Source: Hoeflea sp. BAL378 (GTDB lineage: Bacteria > Pseudomonadota > Alphaproteobacteria > Rhizobiales > Rhizobiaceae). Taken from it: a stretch of DNA of 48,467 bases. The notes beneath the pieces were generated by a model. It ran no database searches. It was given only the letters and a program-made list of their open reading frames with translations, and was not told the origin of the DNA. This document shows, piece after piece, positions 28,930 to 38,680 of this stretch; positions within the stretch are counted from its first letter, which is position 1; each line of letters opens with the position of its first letter. The position numbers and the translations under genes were made by a program. The DNA is taken from positions 1-48,467 of the forward strand of contig NZ_JRJG01000110.1 of the NCBI RefSeq assembly GCF_000759435.1, read 5' to 3'.

Positions 28930-29940
28930 ATGAATGATCCAATGACCAAAACTCCCCTGACCATCAGGCTCTGCGGCCCGCGCGGATTTTGCGCCGGCGT
29001 CGACCGCGCGATCCAGATCGTGGTGCTGGCGCTCAAGAAATACGGCGCGCCGGTCTATGTCCGCCACGAGATCGTCCACAACCGCTATGTGGTGGAGGGC
29101 CTCGAGTCGCTGGGCGCGATCTTCGTCGAGGAGATCGACGAGATCCCGGCCGAGCATCACGCCCAGCCGGTGATCTTCTCGGCCCATGGCGTGCCGAAAT
29201 CCGTGCCCGCCGACGCCGCCTCGCGCAACCTGTTCTATCTCGACGCCACCTGTCCGCTCGTCTCCAAGGTGCACAAGCAGGCGATGCGGCACGAGCGACT
29301 CGGCCGCCACGTCGTGCTGATCGGCCACAAGGGCCACCCCGAGGTGATCGGCACCATGGGGCAGTTGCCGCCCGGCGCCGTGACGCTGGTGGAAACCGTG
29401 GCCGATGTCGACGCCTTCCAGCCCGCCGATCCGGCGGCGCTCGGTTTCGTCACCCAGACCACGCTGTCGGTCGACGACACCGCCGACGTGATCGCGCGCC
29501 TGCAGGCGAAGTTCCCGCTGATCACCGCGCCCGCAGCCGAATCGATCTGCTACGCTACCACCAACCGCCAGGAGGCGGTCAAGCAGGCGGCGCCCGGCTG
29601 CGATCTGTTCGTCGTCGTCGGCGCCCCCAATTCCTCCAATTCCAAGCGCCTGGTCGAGGTCGCGCTCAAGGCCGGCGCGAAGCAGTCGATCCTGTTGCAG
29701 CGCGCCCACGAGATCGACTGGGACGCGATCGGCGACATCGGTCTCCTGGGGATCTCGGCAGGCGCCTCGGCGCCGGAAGTGGTGGTCGATGAGATCATCG
29801 AGGCCTTCAAGGCGCGCTTCGACGCCACGATAGAACTCGCCGAGACCGTGCGCGAAACCGAGAATTTCCTGGTCAACCGCGAGCTGCGCGACGTGGAGCT
29901 GACCGTCGCCGACATGGCCTTTGTCAATGGAGTTGAGTAA
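28930..29940 (+). CDS. ispH: 4-hydroxy-3-methylbut-2-enyl diphosphate reductase
   Basis: IspH reduces HMBPP to IPP and DMAPP, the last MEP-pathway step, using a [4Fe-4S] cluster. The three cluster cysteines are in [10 protein letters not shown] (C21), DATCPLVSK and [11 protein letters not shown]. The active-site Glu lies in [13 protein letters not shown] and the substrate-binding Ser/Asn in [10 protein letters not shown]. The protein is 336 residues from the ATG at 28930; TTG 28918 and ATG 28942 are in the same frame. thrB follows after 2 bp. Confidence 0.97.
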   Translation: MNDPMTKTPLTIRLCGPRGFCAGVDRAIQIVVLALKKYGAPVYVRHEIVHNRYVVEGLESLGAIFVEEIDEIPAEHHAQPVIFSAHGVPKSVPADAASRNLFYLDATCPLVSKVHKQAMRHERLGRHVVLIGHKGHPEVIGTMGQLPPGAVTLVETVADVDAFQPADPAALGFVTQTTLSVDDTADVIARLQAKFPLITAPAAESICYATTNRQEAVKQAAPGCDLFVVVGAPNSSNSKRLVEVALKAGAKQSILLQRAHEIDWDAIGDIGLLGISAGASAPEVVVDEIIEAFKARFDATIELAETVRETENFLVNRELRDVELTVADMAFVNGVE

Positions 29941-29942
29941 GC

Positions 29943-30923
29943 ATGGCGGTCTACACAGACGTCAACGAAGACCAGCTCAGGACCTTCCTGGGCGAATATG
30001 ACGTGGGCACGCTCTTGTCCTACAAGGGCATCGCCGAGGGCGTGGAGAATTCCAACTTCCTGCTGCGCACCACCGCGGGCACCTTCATCCTCACGCTTTA
30101 CGAAAAGCGCGTCAACCGCGACGACCTGCCGTTCTTCATCGGCCTGATGGATCACCTGGCGCTCAAGGGCCTGAGCTGCCCGCTGCCGATCACGCGGCGC
30201 GACGGCGGCCATCTGGGCGAGCTGGCCGGGCGTCCGGCGGCGATGGTGTCGTTCCTCGACGGCGCCTGGCTGCGCAAGCCGCAGGCCCAGCACTGCCGCG
30301 AGGTGGGGCGTGCGCTGGCCGAAATGCACCTGGCCGGCCGGGATTTTTCGATCCGCCGCGTCAACGCGCTCTCGGTGGCGGGCTGGCGGCCGCTGTGGGA
30401 CGGCTCGCGCGACCGCGCCGACGAAGTCCAGCCGGGGCTGAAGGCGGAGATCGACGCCGACCTTGAGGCGCTCGAGCGCGGCTGGCCCGACAGCTTGCCC
30501 GAGGGGGTGATCCATGCCGATCTGTTCCCCGACAACGTGTTCTTCATCGGCGACCGGCTGTCCGGGCTGATCGATTTCTATTTCGCCTGCAACGATTTCC
30601 TCGTCTATGACGTGGCCATCTGCCTCAACGCCTGGTGCTTCGAGCCCGACGGCGCCTTCAACCACACCAAGGGCATGTCGCTGATCGACGGCTATGTGTC
30701 GGTGCGCCCGCTCGAGCCGCGCGAGGTCGACGCCCTGCCGCTGCTGGCGCGCGGCGCGGCGCTGAGGTTCTTCCTCACCCGGCTGCACGACTGGCTGACC
30801 ACGCCCGAGGGCGCGCTGGTGGTCAAGAAGGACCCGCTCGAATATCTGCGCAAGTTGCGGTTCCACCGCAAGGTCGCCTCTGCGGCCGAATACGGTCTGC
30901 GCACAAAGGATCTGATATCGTGA
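29943..30923 (+). CDS. thrB: Homoserine kinase (ThrB2, aminoglycoside-phosphotransferase fold)
   Basis: The enzyme phosphorylates homoserine, feeding threonine synthase, whose gene is also in this window. The 326-residue protein is of the APH-like rather than the GHMP type, with the catalytic loop [13 protein letters not shown] (H-x-D-L-x3-N), a Mg-binding Asp in [10 protein letters not shown] and [15 protein letters not shown] at the start. It is tightly linked to ispH (2 bp) and rnhA (4-bp overlap). Confidence 0.96.
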   Translation: MAVYTDVNEDQLRTFLGEYDVGTLLSYKGIAEGVENSNFLLRTTAGTFILTLYEKRVNRDDLPFFIGLMDHLALKGLSCPLPITRRDGGHLGELAGRPAAMVSFLDGAWLRKPQAQHCREVGRALAEMHLAGRDFSIRRVNALSVAGWRPLWDGSRDRADEVQPGLKAEIDADLEALERGWPDSLPEGVIHADLFPDNVFFIGDRLSGLIDFYFACNDFLVYDVAICLNAWCFEPDGAFNHTKGMSLIDGYVSVRPLEPREVDALPLLARGAALRFFLTRLHDWLTTPEGALVVKKDPLEYLRKLRFHRKVASAAEYGLRTKDLIS

Positions 30924-31384
30924 AGCATGTCGAGATTTTCACCGACGGCGCCTGTTCGGGCAATCCGGGCCCGGGCGGCTGGGGCGCCATCCTGCGCCAC
31001 GGCGAGACGTTGAAGGAGCTGTCGGGCGGCGAGGCCGAGACCACCAACAACCGCATGGAACTGCTGGCGGCGATCTCGGCGCTGAGCGCGCTCAAGAGCG
31101 CCTGCGAGGTCGATCTCTACACCGACAGCAAATACGTCATGGACGGCATCTCCAAGTGGATCTTCGGCTGGAAGAAGAACGGCTGGAAAACCGCTGACAA
31201 GAAGCCGGTCAAGAATGCCGAGCTCTGGCAGGCGCTGGACCAGGCCAACCAGCGCCACAAGGTCAAGTGGCACTGGGTCAAGGGCCATGACGGCCACATC
31301 GAGAACGAGCGCGCCGACGAACTTGCCCGCGCCGGCATGGCTCCTTTCAAACAGAAAACGGCGCCCCGCAGGAGCGCCGTCTGA
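30920..31384 (+). CDS. rnhA: Ribonuclease HI
   Basis: RNase HI cuts RNA in RNA-DNA hybrids. The 154-residue protein has the four acidic catalytic residues in [16 protein letters not shown] (Asp9), [12 protein letters not shown] (Glu), [12 protein letters not shown] (Asp) and NERADELAR (Asp), plus the basic [20 protein letters not shown] handle. It starts with GTG overlapping the thrB stop (GTGA, 30920-30923). Its last 30 bases also form the terminator hairpin of the convergent peroxiredoxin gene. Confidence 0.96.
   Translation: MKHVEIFTDGACSGNPGPGGWGAILRHGETLKELSGGEAETTNNRMELLAAISALSALKSACEVDLYTDSKYVMDGISKWIFGWKKNGWKTADKKPVKNAELWQALDQANQRHKVKWHWVKGHDGHIENERADELARAGMAPFKQKTAPRRSAV
31351..31380 (-). 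terminator. Intrinsic terminator of the peroxiredoxin gene inside the 3' end of rnhA
   Basis: Arms 31358-31364 and 31374-31380 form a 7-bp perfect stem around 9 bases. Read on the minus strand, the stem is followed by TTTTCTGTTTG. It therefore fits termination of the minus-strand peroxiredoxin gene, whose stop is at 31406, while still coding for the C-terminus of RNase HI. Confidence 0.65.
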
Positions 31385-31405
31385 CGTTTCCTCGATCTGC
31401 GTGGA

Positions 31406-31891
31406 TCAGAGCTGTTCGAGCAGGGCAGCAGCCCCGGAGGTGACGGCCTGGCCCGGCGAGTCCTCGACGTTGAGCGCGGTCACCTTGCCGTCCTCGACGA
31501 TCATCGAATAGCGCTTCGAGCGGATGCCCAGCGTGCCGGCGGACAGGTCGGCGTCCATGCCGATAGCCTTGGTGAAGCCCGCGTCCCAGTCCGACAGGTA
31601 GCGCAGCTTGCCGGTGCCCTTGGTGGCCTTTTCCCAGGCCGCCATGACGAAGGCGTCATTGACCGAAACCACGGCGATCTCGTCCACGCCCTTGGCCAGG
31701 ATGGCGTCGCGGTTCTCGAGGAAACCGGGCAGGTGGTTGAGGGTGCAGGTGGGCGTGAAGGCGCCGGGCACGGCGAACAGCACGACCTTCTTGCCGGTAA
31801 ACAGGTCGCTCACCTTGGTCTCGGCCATCCCGTCGGCGGTCTTCTCCTTGAAAGTGGCCTCGGGCAGTTTGTCCCCAATTGCAATCGTCAC
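31406..31891 (-). CDS. Peroxiredoxin, Prx5 type, single cysteine
   Basis: The 161-residue protein belongs to the Prx5/AHP5 group, which reduces hydrogen peroxide and alkyl hydroperoxides. The active-site motif is VPGAFTPTCTLNHLPGF with the peroxidatic Cys near residue 49. That is the only Cys in the protein, so it is a 1-Cys enzyme and must use an outside thiol such as glutaredoxin or glutathione. It converges on rnhA. Confidence 0.94.
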   Translation of the reverse strand: MTIAIGDKLPEATFKEKTADGMAETKVSDLFTGKKVVLFAVPGAFTPTCTLNHLPGFLENRDAILAKGVDEIAVVSVNDAFVMAAWEKATKGTGKLRYLSDWDAGFTKAIGMDADLSAGTLGIRSKRYSMIVEDGKVTALNVEDSPGQAVTSGAAALLEQL

Positions 31892-31983
31892 GTCGGCGCT
31901 CCCTTGTTGCCGTTGATGTCATGGGTCGAATTTAGTGTTTCATGCGCCAATTGCGAGTGGCGATCTTGAAAAAACCGCACGGG

Positions 31984-32859
31984 TCACTCCCGCGCGAACC
32001 CCTCGACCGCCACGCTCTGCGCCATCGCCCGCTGACCCAGGGTAACGACCACGTCGAGTATGGCGCTATCGGCCTTTCTTGCCGCGTCGGACACGCGTTC
32101 CACCCGGACTGTCCAGCGGGCGGAGCCGCCGTCGTCGGAGGCAAGCTGCGGCGGGGCGAAGGCAAATCCGTCGGGTCCGGCGACGAAGAGTTCCGGCGCT
32201 ATGCCCGCGGGCCGGAAGCCAGGCAGGCTGGCGGAGATCTCGAGCTCGGCGCCATCGCGGGCGAGAGCTGTCTTTTCCACGTTGAAGTCCGAACTTGCGG
32301 CCTCGGGCAGGCTGTCGAAGGCGTGCCGGACCGCGTCCTCGGCTCCGTCTCCGGCGACAGCGCCCCGGGGCAGGTCGACCTCGAACTCGGCCTGGAACGG
32401 AACGCAGATCTTCTCGCAGATGCCGATGAAGGCGCTGGCGCGGATCCGGGCGTCGCCGGAGCCCTCGCGGCGGAAGGTCAGCGGGAAGCGGACCGGCGCG
32501 GTGTAGCCGGCCCAGATCGCATAGCCGTCATCGACGCGCACCGGGGGCGGGTACTGCATCGACTGCAGCGTGATGCCCTGGCTCCGCGAGAAATCCAGCA
32601 TCGGCGGGATGCCGGCGCTGCCCGGATCGCGCCAGTAGGTTTTCCAGCCGGGCTCGAGCGCGACATCGAGAATGCCGGTGATGGTCCCGTCCTCGCGCGG
32701 GGAGGGGTCGATCAGGAGCCGCATGCGCCCGCCTTCGGTCTCGGCCCAGCCGCTGTCGAGCGACAGGGCCGGCGCGGCGCCGAGGCAAAGCGCAACGGCT
32801 GCTGCGGCGCTCAGGAGAAACGCCCGGCGGGGGGGCGAGGCGGGGCGATGCAGGTTCAT
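31984..32859 (-). CDS. DsbD alpha-domain-like periplasmic thiol-disulfide protein
   Basis: The 291-residue protein has a signal peptide (about residues 1-33, APALSLDSG) and one domain similar to the N-terminal part of DsbD. It has the YWRDPGSAG segment and a Cys pair in FIGICEKICVPFQAEF (C-x3-C). DsbD alpha passes electrons to periplasmic partners, but the membrane (DsbD beta) and thioredoxin-like domains are missing here, so it needs a separate reductase or has another role. It is divergent from yqgE, as often seen in rhizobia. Confidence 0.85.
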   Translation of the reverse strand: MNLHRPASPPRRAFLLSAAAAVALCLGAAPALSLDSGWAETEGGRMRLLIDPSPREDGTITGILDVALEPGWKTYWRDPGSAGIPPMLDFSRSQGITLQSMQYPPPVRVDDGYAIWAGYTAPVRFPLTFRREGSGDARIRASAFIGICEKICVPFQAEFEVDLPRGAVAGDGAEDAVRHAFDSLPEAASSDFNVEKTALARDGAELEISASLPGFRPAGIAPELFVAGPDGFAFAPPQLASDDGGSARWTVRVERVSDAARKADSAILDVVVTLGQRAMAQSVAVEGFARE

Positions 32860-32940
32860 GGCGCCAGTCTAGCCGAACCGGGGTTTCCAAATCCATTCAA
32901 TCCGGCGGGCCGGACGCTCATATTTCCGTGACCGGCCGGT

Positions 32941-32958
32941 CCCCGGCCAATGCCGGGG
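32941..32958. repeat. GC hairpin in the dsbD-like/yqgE intergenic region
   Basis: CCCCGGC (32941-32947) pairs perfectly with GCCGGGG (32952-32958) around CAAT. The 257-bp gap around it (32860-33116) contains no gene and must carry promoters for both divergent neighbours, which I cannot place. Confidence 0.45.
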
Positions 32959-33116
32959 AGGCCCATGCAGCCCGTTCGGAGCGCGCTTCCGGGCTTGCGC
33001 ACGGGCGATGGCAAAGGGCCGCCGTGCCGGAGATCGGCGGTGGTGCTTGAGCGCCAAGTTTGCGGCGCGGCGCTTTATCCCCTTTCCAAAACCCCAAAAC
33101 TTGGTAGCATTCACTG

Positions 33117-33746
33117 ATGCTAGGGATCGAAGACCATCTGTCCCGGCGGGACCGGGGGTGCCTGGACGGGCATTTCCTGGTCGCCATGCCGGGAATGACC
33201 GACGAGCGCTTTGAGCGCACCGTCATCTTCGTCTGCGCCCATTCGCAGAACGGCGCCATGGGCTTCATCCTCAACCGCCCGCAGCCGCTGAGCTTCGAGG
33301 ACCTGGTCCAGAACCTCGATCTGGACGGCCGGGTCCAGCCCCGGGGACGTCCCGCCCGGAAGATCGGGATGAGCGAATGCGCCCGCGACTTTCCGATCCA
33401 GCTCGGCGGCCCGCTCGATTCCGGACGCGGCTTCGTGCTGCATTCGGACGATTACATCAGCCAGTCGACCATGCCGGTCAATGACGACCTGTGCCTGACG
33501 GCCACCGTCGACATCCTGCGCGCCATCAAGGACGGCTGCGGCCCGCGGCGCGGGATCATGCTGCTCGGCTATGCCGGCTGGGCGCCCGGCCAGCTCGAAA
33601 ACGAGATCTTCGCCAATGCCTGGCTGAGCTGCCCGGCGAGCGACGACATCGTCTTCGATCCCGATCACACGACCAAATATGACCGGGTCCTGGCGTCGAT
33701 GGGAATCTCCGCGGCCATGCTGTCGACCGAGGCCGGCCACGCCTGA
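33117..33746 (+). CDS. YqgE/AlgH family protein
   Basis: The 209-residue protein matches the YqgE/AlgH family, with the core [36 protein letters not shown] and later [14 protein letters not shown] and [13 protein letters not shown]. AlgH affects alginate production in Pseudomonas, but the molecular role is unknown. The first 15-20 residues are less conserved. It is divergent from the DsbD-like gene and convergent with the GGDEF-EAL gene. Confidence 0.93.
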   Translation: MLGIEDHLSRRDRGCLDGHFLVAMPGMTDERFERTVIFVCAHSQNGAMGFILNRPQPLSFEDLVQNLDLDGRVQPRGRPARKIGMSECARDFPIQLGGPLDSGRGFVLHSDDYISQSTMPVNDDLCLTATVDILRAIKDGCGPRRGIMLLGYAGWAPGQLENEIFANAWLSCPASDDIVFDPDHTTKYDRVLASMGISAAMLSTEAGHA

Positions 33747-33790
33747 GCGCGGCTTTGCGCCGGTGAGGCGTGGATGGACGACGATGCGTC

Positions 33791-36721
33791 TCAGCTCGCC
33801 TTGGCCACCGGAAAACGCTCCCTCAAGAGCTTCTGCACCGAATCCGTGCCGATCGGCGGGCCGAACAGGAAGCTCTGGCCGTAATCGCAGCCCATCTCCG
33901 AGAGCTTGATCGCGTCCTCCTCCGAGGCCACGCCCTCGGCCACCACCCGCATGTCGAGCTGCTTGGCGAGTTCGACGATCGAGCGGATCAGGATGCCGCC
34001 CTTGTCGGAGCGGTCGATCACCAGCGACTTGTCGATCTTGAGGGTCTTGAACGGGAACCGCGTGAGATAGGCGAGCGACGAATGCCCGGTGCCGAAATCA
34101 TCAAGCGTCAGCCCGATGCCGGCGTCGGCCAACCGCGACAGCGTCATCAGCGCCTGCTGCGGATTGTGCATCACCAGGGTCTCGGTCAGTTCCAGCCGGA
34201 ACCGGGTCGGGTCGCAGCGCGTGGCCGAGATCACCTTGATCACGTCGTTGCACAGATCGCTCTTGAGAAGCTGCGCGCTCGACAGGTTGACCGACATGAA
34301 CACCGGCAATTCGCCCAGCGTCTCCTGCCAGCGCGCCAGGTCTTCGGCCGATTGCTTGAGCGAGTACATGCCGAGTTCGAGGATCAGGTCGGAGGTCTCC
34401 GCCACGGGAATGAACTCGGACGGCGGCACCGTGCCGCGCTTGGGATCTTCCCATCGGAGCAGGGCCTCGAAGCCGGCGATCTCGGCGTCCTTCAGCTCGA
34501 CAATCGGCTGGTAGACCAGCCTCAGCTCGCGCCGTTCCACCGCCCGGCGCAGGTCGCTCTCGAGTCGCTGCCGGTCAGAGCCGACGGTGCGGAAGGCCGG
34601 CCGGAACGGTTCGATCCGGTTGCCGCCGAAGCGCTTGGCCTGGTACATCGCCAGCTCCGCGTCCTTCATCAGGTCGTCGGGCACGGCGTTGTTCTCGACC
34701 CAGGTCACCAGGCCGATCGAGGCGGTGAGCCTGATGTCCTGTCCGGCGAAATCGATCGGCGCGGAAATCGCCTTGGAGATCGCCTCGGCGAGTGCTGCCA
34801 CCTTGACCGCGTCCTGCTCCGACACCAGCACCAGTCCGAACTGGTCGCCCGAGATGCGGGCCAGCGTGTCCTGCGGCTTGAGGAGCCGCTTCATCCGCCG
34901 CGTCAACGCCAGCAGGATCGTGTCGCCGACCGACATGCCGAGCTTGTCATTGACCTGCTTGAACCGGTCGAGATCGACCATGAACACGCTCGGCCGCACA
35001 TCCGGATTGCGCTCGGCCATCGAGATCATGGTCTGCAGCCGGTCGAGGAACAATTGCCGGTTCGGGAGCCCGGTCAGGTTGTCGTGCACCGCATCGTGCA
35101 GCAGCCGGTCTTCCGAGGTCTTCTGCTCGGTGACGTCGATGATGGTGCCAACGCAGCGGATGACTTCGCCGTTCGATCCCAGCACCGGACGCGCGCGGAG
35201 CGACATCCAGTGGTAATGGCCGTCCTCGGCGCGCATGCGGAACTGGTGGCTGAGCCGGCCCCTGCGGTGCTCGAGCATGACGTCGAGCGCGGTGCGGAAC
35301 CGGTCGCGGTCGTCGGCGTGGATGCGCGGCAGCCAGTTGCGCGCGGGTCCCCCGAGCGCGCCCGGAGAAAGGCCGAGCTGCGGCGCGAGGTCGGGCGAGG
35401 TGACGAGCCGGTCCCTGGCGACGTCCCAGTCCCAGACCGTGTCGCCCGAGCCCGCCAGCGCCATCGCCTGGCGCTCCATGTCGGAAAACAGCCCCTGGTG
35501 ATAGGCGCCGCCGGCAAAGGCGTGCTGCATCACGGTGAAGCCCATCAAGAGCACGATCAGCACCAGGCCGCCGCCGAGCGCCGGCTGGACGATGTCGTTG
35601 GCGAGCTGGCCGGTCACGGTCACCCAGGCCCCGAACAGCCAGCATAAGATCAACGCCCAGGTGGGAATCAGCATCACCGCCCGGTCGTAGCGGTTGAAGC
35701 CCAGATAGGCGATCAGCGCCACGCCCGCGAGCGCCGTGGCGGCGAACGACATGCGGGCGATGCCGGAGGCCACCGGCGGGTCGTAGATCGCCACCGCGAA
35801 CAGCCCGCCCAGGCCAAGGATCCAGGCCACGGTGACGTAGGAGAGATTGGTGTGCCAGCGGTTGAGATTGAGATAGGTGAACAGGAACACCACGAGCCCG
35901 GTGGCGAGCAGCACCTCGGTGCCCGAGCGCCAGATCCGCTCGTCGCCGGGCGTGACGCTGATCAGCTTGGAGAGGAACCCGAAATCCACCGAGACATAGG
36001 CCAGCACCGCCCAGGCCAGCGCCGCGGTGGCGGGCAGCATCGACGTGCCCTTGACCACGAACAGGATGGTCAGGAACACCGCGAGCAGGCCGGCGATGCC
36101 GAGCACGATGCCGCGGTAGAGCGTGTAGGCGTTGACGGTGTCCTTGTAGGCCTCCGGCTCCCACAGATAGATCTGCGGCAGTTGGGGCGCCGCCAGTTCG
36201 GCGACGAAGGTGATCACCGTGCCCGGATTGAGGGTGATGCGGAAGACGTCGTCCTCGCTGCTTTCGACCTTGTCGAGCGCGAAGCCTTCGCTCGGCGTGA
36301 TGCTCAGGATGCGCGCCGAGCCGAGATCGGGCCAGAGGATGCCCGAGCCGACCAGCCGGAAATGCGGCGCGACGATCAGCCGGTCGATCTGCTCGTCGGT
36401 GACATTGGCGAGCGCGAACACCGCCCAGTCGCCCGAATGCTGGGTCGAACTGGCGCGGACCTCGATCCGCCGCACGATCCCGTCCGATCCGGCCGCGGTG
36501 GAGACCTGGAAGGCCTCGCCGCGGCGCTTGTAGATCTCGGTCGTGGCGGTGAGGTCGAGCGCGGTGTCGTCGCGGCTGATCTTGACCGGCTCGATGGCAT
36601 GCGCCGCCGGCGCAAGGGCCATGACCAGGCACATCAACAGCAGGCAGAGCGCCGCCCGGACGCGGCAGGCCGCCAGGGCGCGCATCGACCGGACATCAGT
36701 GAATCGGGAATTGCATATCAT
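33791..36721 (-). CDS. Membrane c-di-GMP protein: 7TM sensor, PAS, degenerate GGDEF, EAL
   Basis: The 976-residue protein has a signal/anchor (about 20-42), a periplasmic sensor region (43-190), seven or more membrane helices (about 200-400), a PAS domain (420-535), GGDEF (545-700) and EAL (715-965). The GGDEF active site reads SGDQF (624-628), so cyclase activity is doubtful. The EAL site looks complete: EALLRW (752-757), Asn812, Glu844, DDFGTG (874-879), Lys895, Glu929 and Gln949, which predicts c-di-GMP phosphodiesterase activity. The start overlaps the GNAT stop (ATGA). It ends the thrC-M16-GNAT operon. Confidence 0.93.
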   Translation of the reverse strand: MICNSRFTDVRSMRALAACRVRAALCLLLMCLVMALAPAAHAIEPVKISRDDTALDLTATTEIYKRRGEAFQVSTAAGSDGIVRRIEVRASSTQHSGDWAVFALANVTDEQIDRLIVAPHFRLVGSGILWPDLGSARILSITPSEGFALDKVESSEDDVFRITLNPGTVITFVAELAAPQLPQIYLWEPEAYKDTVNAYTLYRGIVLGIAGLLAVFLTILFVVKGTSMLPATAALAWAVLAYVSVDFGFLSKLISVTPGDERIWRSGTEVLLATGLVVFLFTYLNLNRWHTNLSYVTVAWILGLGGLFAVAIYDPPVASGIARMSFAATALAGVALIAYLGFNRYDRAVMLIPTWALILCWLFGAWVTVTGQLANDIVQPALGGGLVLIVLLMGFTVMQHAFAGGAYHQGLFSDMERQAMALAGSGDTVWDWDVARDRLVTSPDLAPQLGLSPGALGGPARNWLPRIHADDRDRFRTALDVMLEHRRGRLSHQFRMRAEDGHYHWMSLRARPVLGSNGEVIRCVGTIIDVTEQKTSEDRLLHDAVHDNLTGLPNRQLFLDRLQTMISMAERNPDVRPSVFMVDLDRFKQVNDKLGMSVGDTILLALTRRMKRLLKPQDTLARISGDQFGLVLVSEQDAVKVAALAEAISKAISAPIDFAGQDIRLTASIGLVTWVENNAVPDDLMKDAELAMYQAKRFGGNRIEPFRPAFRTVGSDRQRLESDLRRAVERRELRLVYQPIVELKDAEIAGFEALLRWEDPKRGTVPPSEFIPVAETSDLILELGMYSLKQSAEDLARWQETLGELPVFMSVNLSSAQLLKSDLCNDVIKVISATRCDPTRFRLELTETLVMHNPQQALMTLSRLADAGIGLTLDDFGTGHSSLAYLTRFPFKTLKIDKSLVIDRSDKGGILIRSIVELAKQLDMRVVAEGVASEEDAIKLSEMGCDYGQSFLFGPPIGTDSVQKLLRERFPVAKAS

Positions 36722-37341
36722 CCGCCGGAACCGGATCCTTTCGCACGCATGGACTGCCAGTCGTCGGCAACCAGCGCGTAGAGCAGGTGATCGCGCCAGG
36801 CGCCATTGATCTTCAGGTAGCCGCGCAAGTATCCCTCACGCTGAAACCCGACCTTTTCAAGGACGCGCTGGCTCCTCTGGTTGTCGGGAATACAGGCCGC
36901 CTCTATCCGGTGCAACCGCATCCTGTCAAACACATGGGGAATGAGGGATTTAAGCGCGTCGGCCATCAGGCCCTTGCCCGCATGCTGCTCCCCCATCCAG
37001 TAGCCGAGCGCGCAGCAATCCGCCGCCCCCCGCCGGATCGCGCCCAGCGTCACGCCGCCGACGAGCCGTCCCGTGGACTTGTGGCAGACAAACAGGGGCA
37101 GCGCCACGCCGGCCTCGCGGTCGGCCTCGTAGCGCCGGATCCGGTAGCGGAAGGCCGGGCGGGTGAGGTCGTCCTCCGGCCAGCGCGGCTCCCAGGGTTC
37201 GAGGAATTCCCGGCTTGCCGCCCGGAGCTTGGCCCATTCGGCATGATCGCCCACCACGGGATGGCGCAGATAGGTCCGTTCCCCTTCCAGCCGGAACTCG
37301 TCGAGTGCCCGGCTGCGGAAACGAAACACCGGAGGCGCCAT
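36718..37341 (-). CDS. GNAT family N-acetyltransferase, RimJ/RimL-like
   Basis: The 207-residue protein resembles RimJ/RimL N-terminal acetyltransferases, with EGERTYLRHPVVGDHAEWAKLR, the acetyl-CoA loop GEQHAGKGLMADALK and RIEAACIPDNQRSQRVLEKVGFQREG. It may acetylate a ribosomal or other protein N-terminus. The ATG at 37341 is preferred over one at 37401, which would overlap the M16 gene. It sits 22 bp after the M16 stop, and its own stop overlaps the next start. Confidence 0.9.
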   Translation of the reverse strand: MAPPVFRFRSRALDEFRLEGERTYLRHPVVGDHAEWAKLRAASREFLEPWEPRWPEDDLTRPAFRYRIRRYEADREAGVALPLFVCHKSTGRLVGGVTLGAIRRGAADCCALGYWMGEQHAGKGLMADALKSLIPHVFDRMRLHRIEAACIPDNQRSQRVLEKVGFQREGYLRGYLKINGAWRDHLLYALVADDWQSMRAKGSGSGG

Positions 37342-37363
37342 GGCGGGACTGATCCTTGCAGGT

Positions 37364-38662
37364 TTACTCGGCCGCGGCGGTGCGCCCGCCATGTCTGCCA
37401 AGTGTGTGGGCCATGTCCGGGATCGTCAGCAGATTGCCGATCGGCCCGATCGCCGACACCGTGATCGGGGTATCGAAGAACAGCCGTCCGGCAAGGTCCG
37501 ACAGGCGCTTGGGCGTGAGGTTGGCGAGCCGCTCCATCAGTTCGGCATTGCTGACCGGGCGCCCGAACAACAGCATCTGGCGGGCGATCTGGCTGGCGCG
37601 GGCCGCGGGGCTTTCCTGCGCCATCAAAAGGCCCGAGCGGACCTGGGCGCGCGAGCGGTTGATTTCCTGCTCCTCGACGCCGTCGGCGGCCTTGGCGAGT
37701 TCCGACAGGATGACCGGCACCAGTTCGGCCAGATCCTCGGCGCCGGTTGCGGCATGGACGCCGAACAGGCCCGAATCCGAGAATCCCCAGTGGAAGGCGT
37801 AGACCGAGTAGCAAAGCCCGCGCTTTTCGCGCACTTCCTGGAACAGCCGCGAGGACATGCCGCCGCCCAGGATGTTGGCGAGCAGTTGCGAGCAGTAGAA
37901 ATCCCGCACCTGGTAGGCCCGGCCCTCGAAGCCGATCAGCACCTGGGCGTCCATCAGGTCGCGGCTCTCGCGATAGTCGCCGCCAGTGTACTTGGCGGTC
38001 GGGATGGCGCGTAATTGCGTTCCCGTCGGCATGATCGACTGGCCGAAGCGCTCGTCGACCAGCTTGACGAAGGCGTCGTGGTCGACAGCGCCGGCGGCGA
38101 CCACCACCACGCGGTCGCCGGTGTAATGGCGGGCGAGATAGGCGCGGATCTGCGCCGGGGTGAAGGATTTGACCGTCTCCGGCGTCCCCAGGATCGGCCG
38201 GCCGATGGTCTGGTCGCGGAAGGCGGCTTCGGTGAACTTGTCGTAGACGACATCGTCGGGCGTGTCGTTGGCGGCGCCGATCTCCTGCAGGATCACGTGT
38301 TTTTCGCGGGTCAGCTCATCCTCGTCGAAGACCGAGTCGGTGAGGATGTCGTGCAGGATGTCGATGGCCAGCGGCACGTCGTTCCTGAGCACGCGGGCGT
38401 AATAGGAGGTGGTTTCCGTCGAGGTCGCGGCATTGAGCTCGCCGCCGACATTCTCGATCTCCTCGGCGATCTGCCGGGCGCTGCGCTTGCGGGTGCCCTT
38501 GAACGCCATGTGCTCGAGCAGATGGGCGATGCCATGTTCGGCCGCGGTCTCGTCGCGCGAGCCGGATTTCACCCAGACGCCGAGAGCCACGCTCTCCAGG
38601 TGGGGCATCGTTTCGGTCACGACGGTGACGCCATTGCCGAGAGTGGTTGTCTGAACTTTCAT
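37364..38662 (-). CDS. M16 family zinc metallopeptidase (processing-peptidase-like)
   Basis: The 432-residue protein is related to mitochondrial processing peptidase beta. The inverted zinc motif HLLEHMAFKGT (H-x-x-E-H) is near residue 47, with the downstream Glu in REKHVILQEIGAANDTPDD. The C-terminal half has FEGRAYQVRDFYCSQLLANILGGGMSSRLFQEVREKRGLCYSVYAF, a family signature. It follows thrC by 18 bp, an arrangement conserved in rhizobia. Bacterial substrates are mostly unknown. Confidence 0.95.
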   Translation of the reverse strand: MKVQTTTLGNGVTVVTETMPHLESVALGVWVKSGSRDETAAEHGIAHLLEHMAFKGTRKRSARQIAEEIENVGGELNAATSTETTSYYARVLRNDVPLAIDILHDILTDSVFDEDELTREKHVILQEIGAANDTPDDVVYDKFTEAAFRDQTIGRPILGTPETVKSFTPAQIRAYLARHYTGDRVVVVAAGAVDHDAFVKLVDERFGQSIMPTGTQLRAIPTAKYTGGDYRESRDLMDAQVLIGFEGRAYQVRDFYCSQLLANILGGGMSSRLFQEVREKRGLCYSVYAFHWGFSDSGLFGVHAATGAEDLAELVPVILSELAKAADGVEEQEINRSRAQVRSGLLMAQESPAARASQIARQMLLFGRPVSNAELMERLANLTPKRLSDLAGRLFFDTPITVSAIGPIGNLLTIPDMAHTLGRHGGRTAAAE

Positions 38663-38680
38663 ACTGTCACTTTCCCCGGA

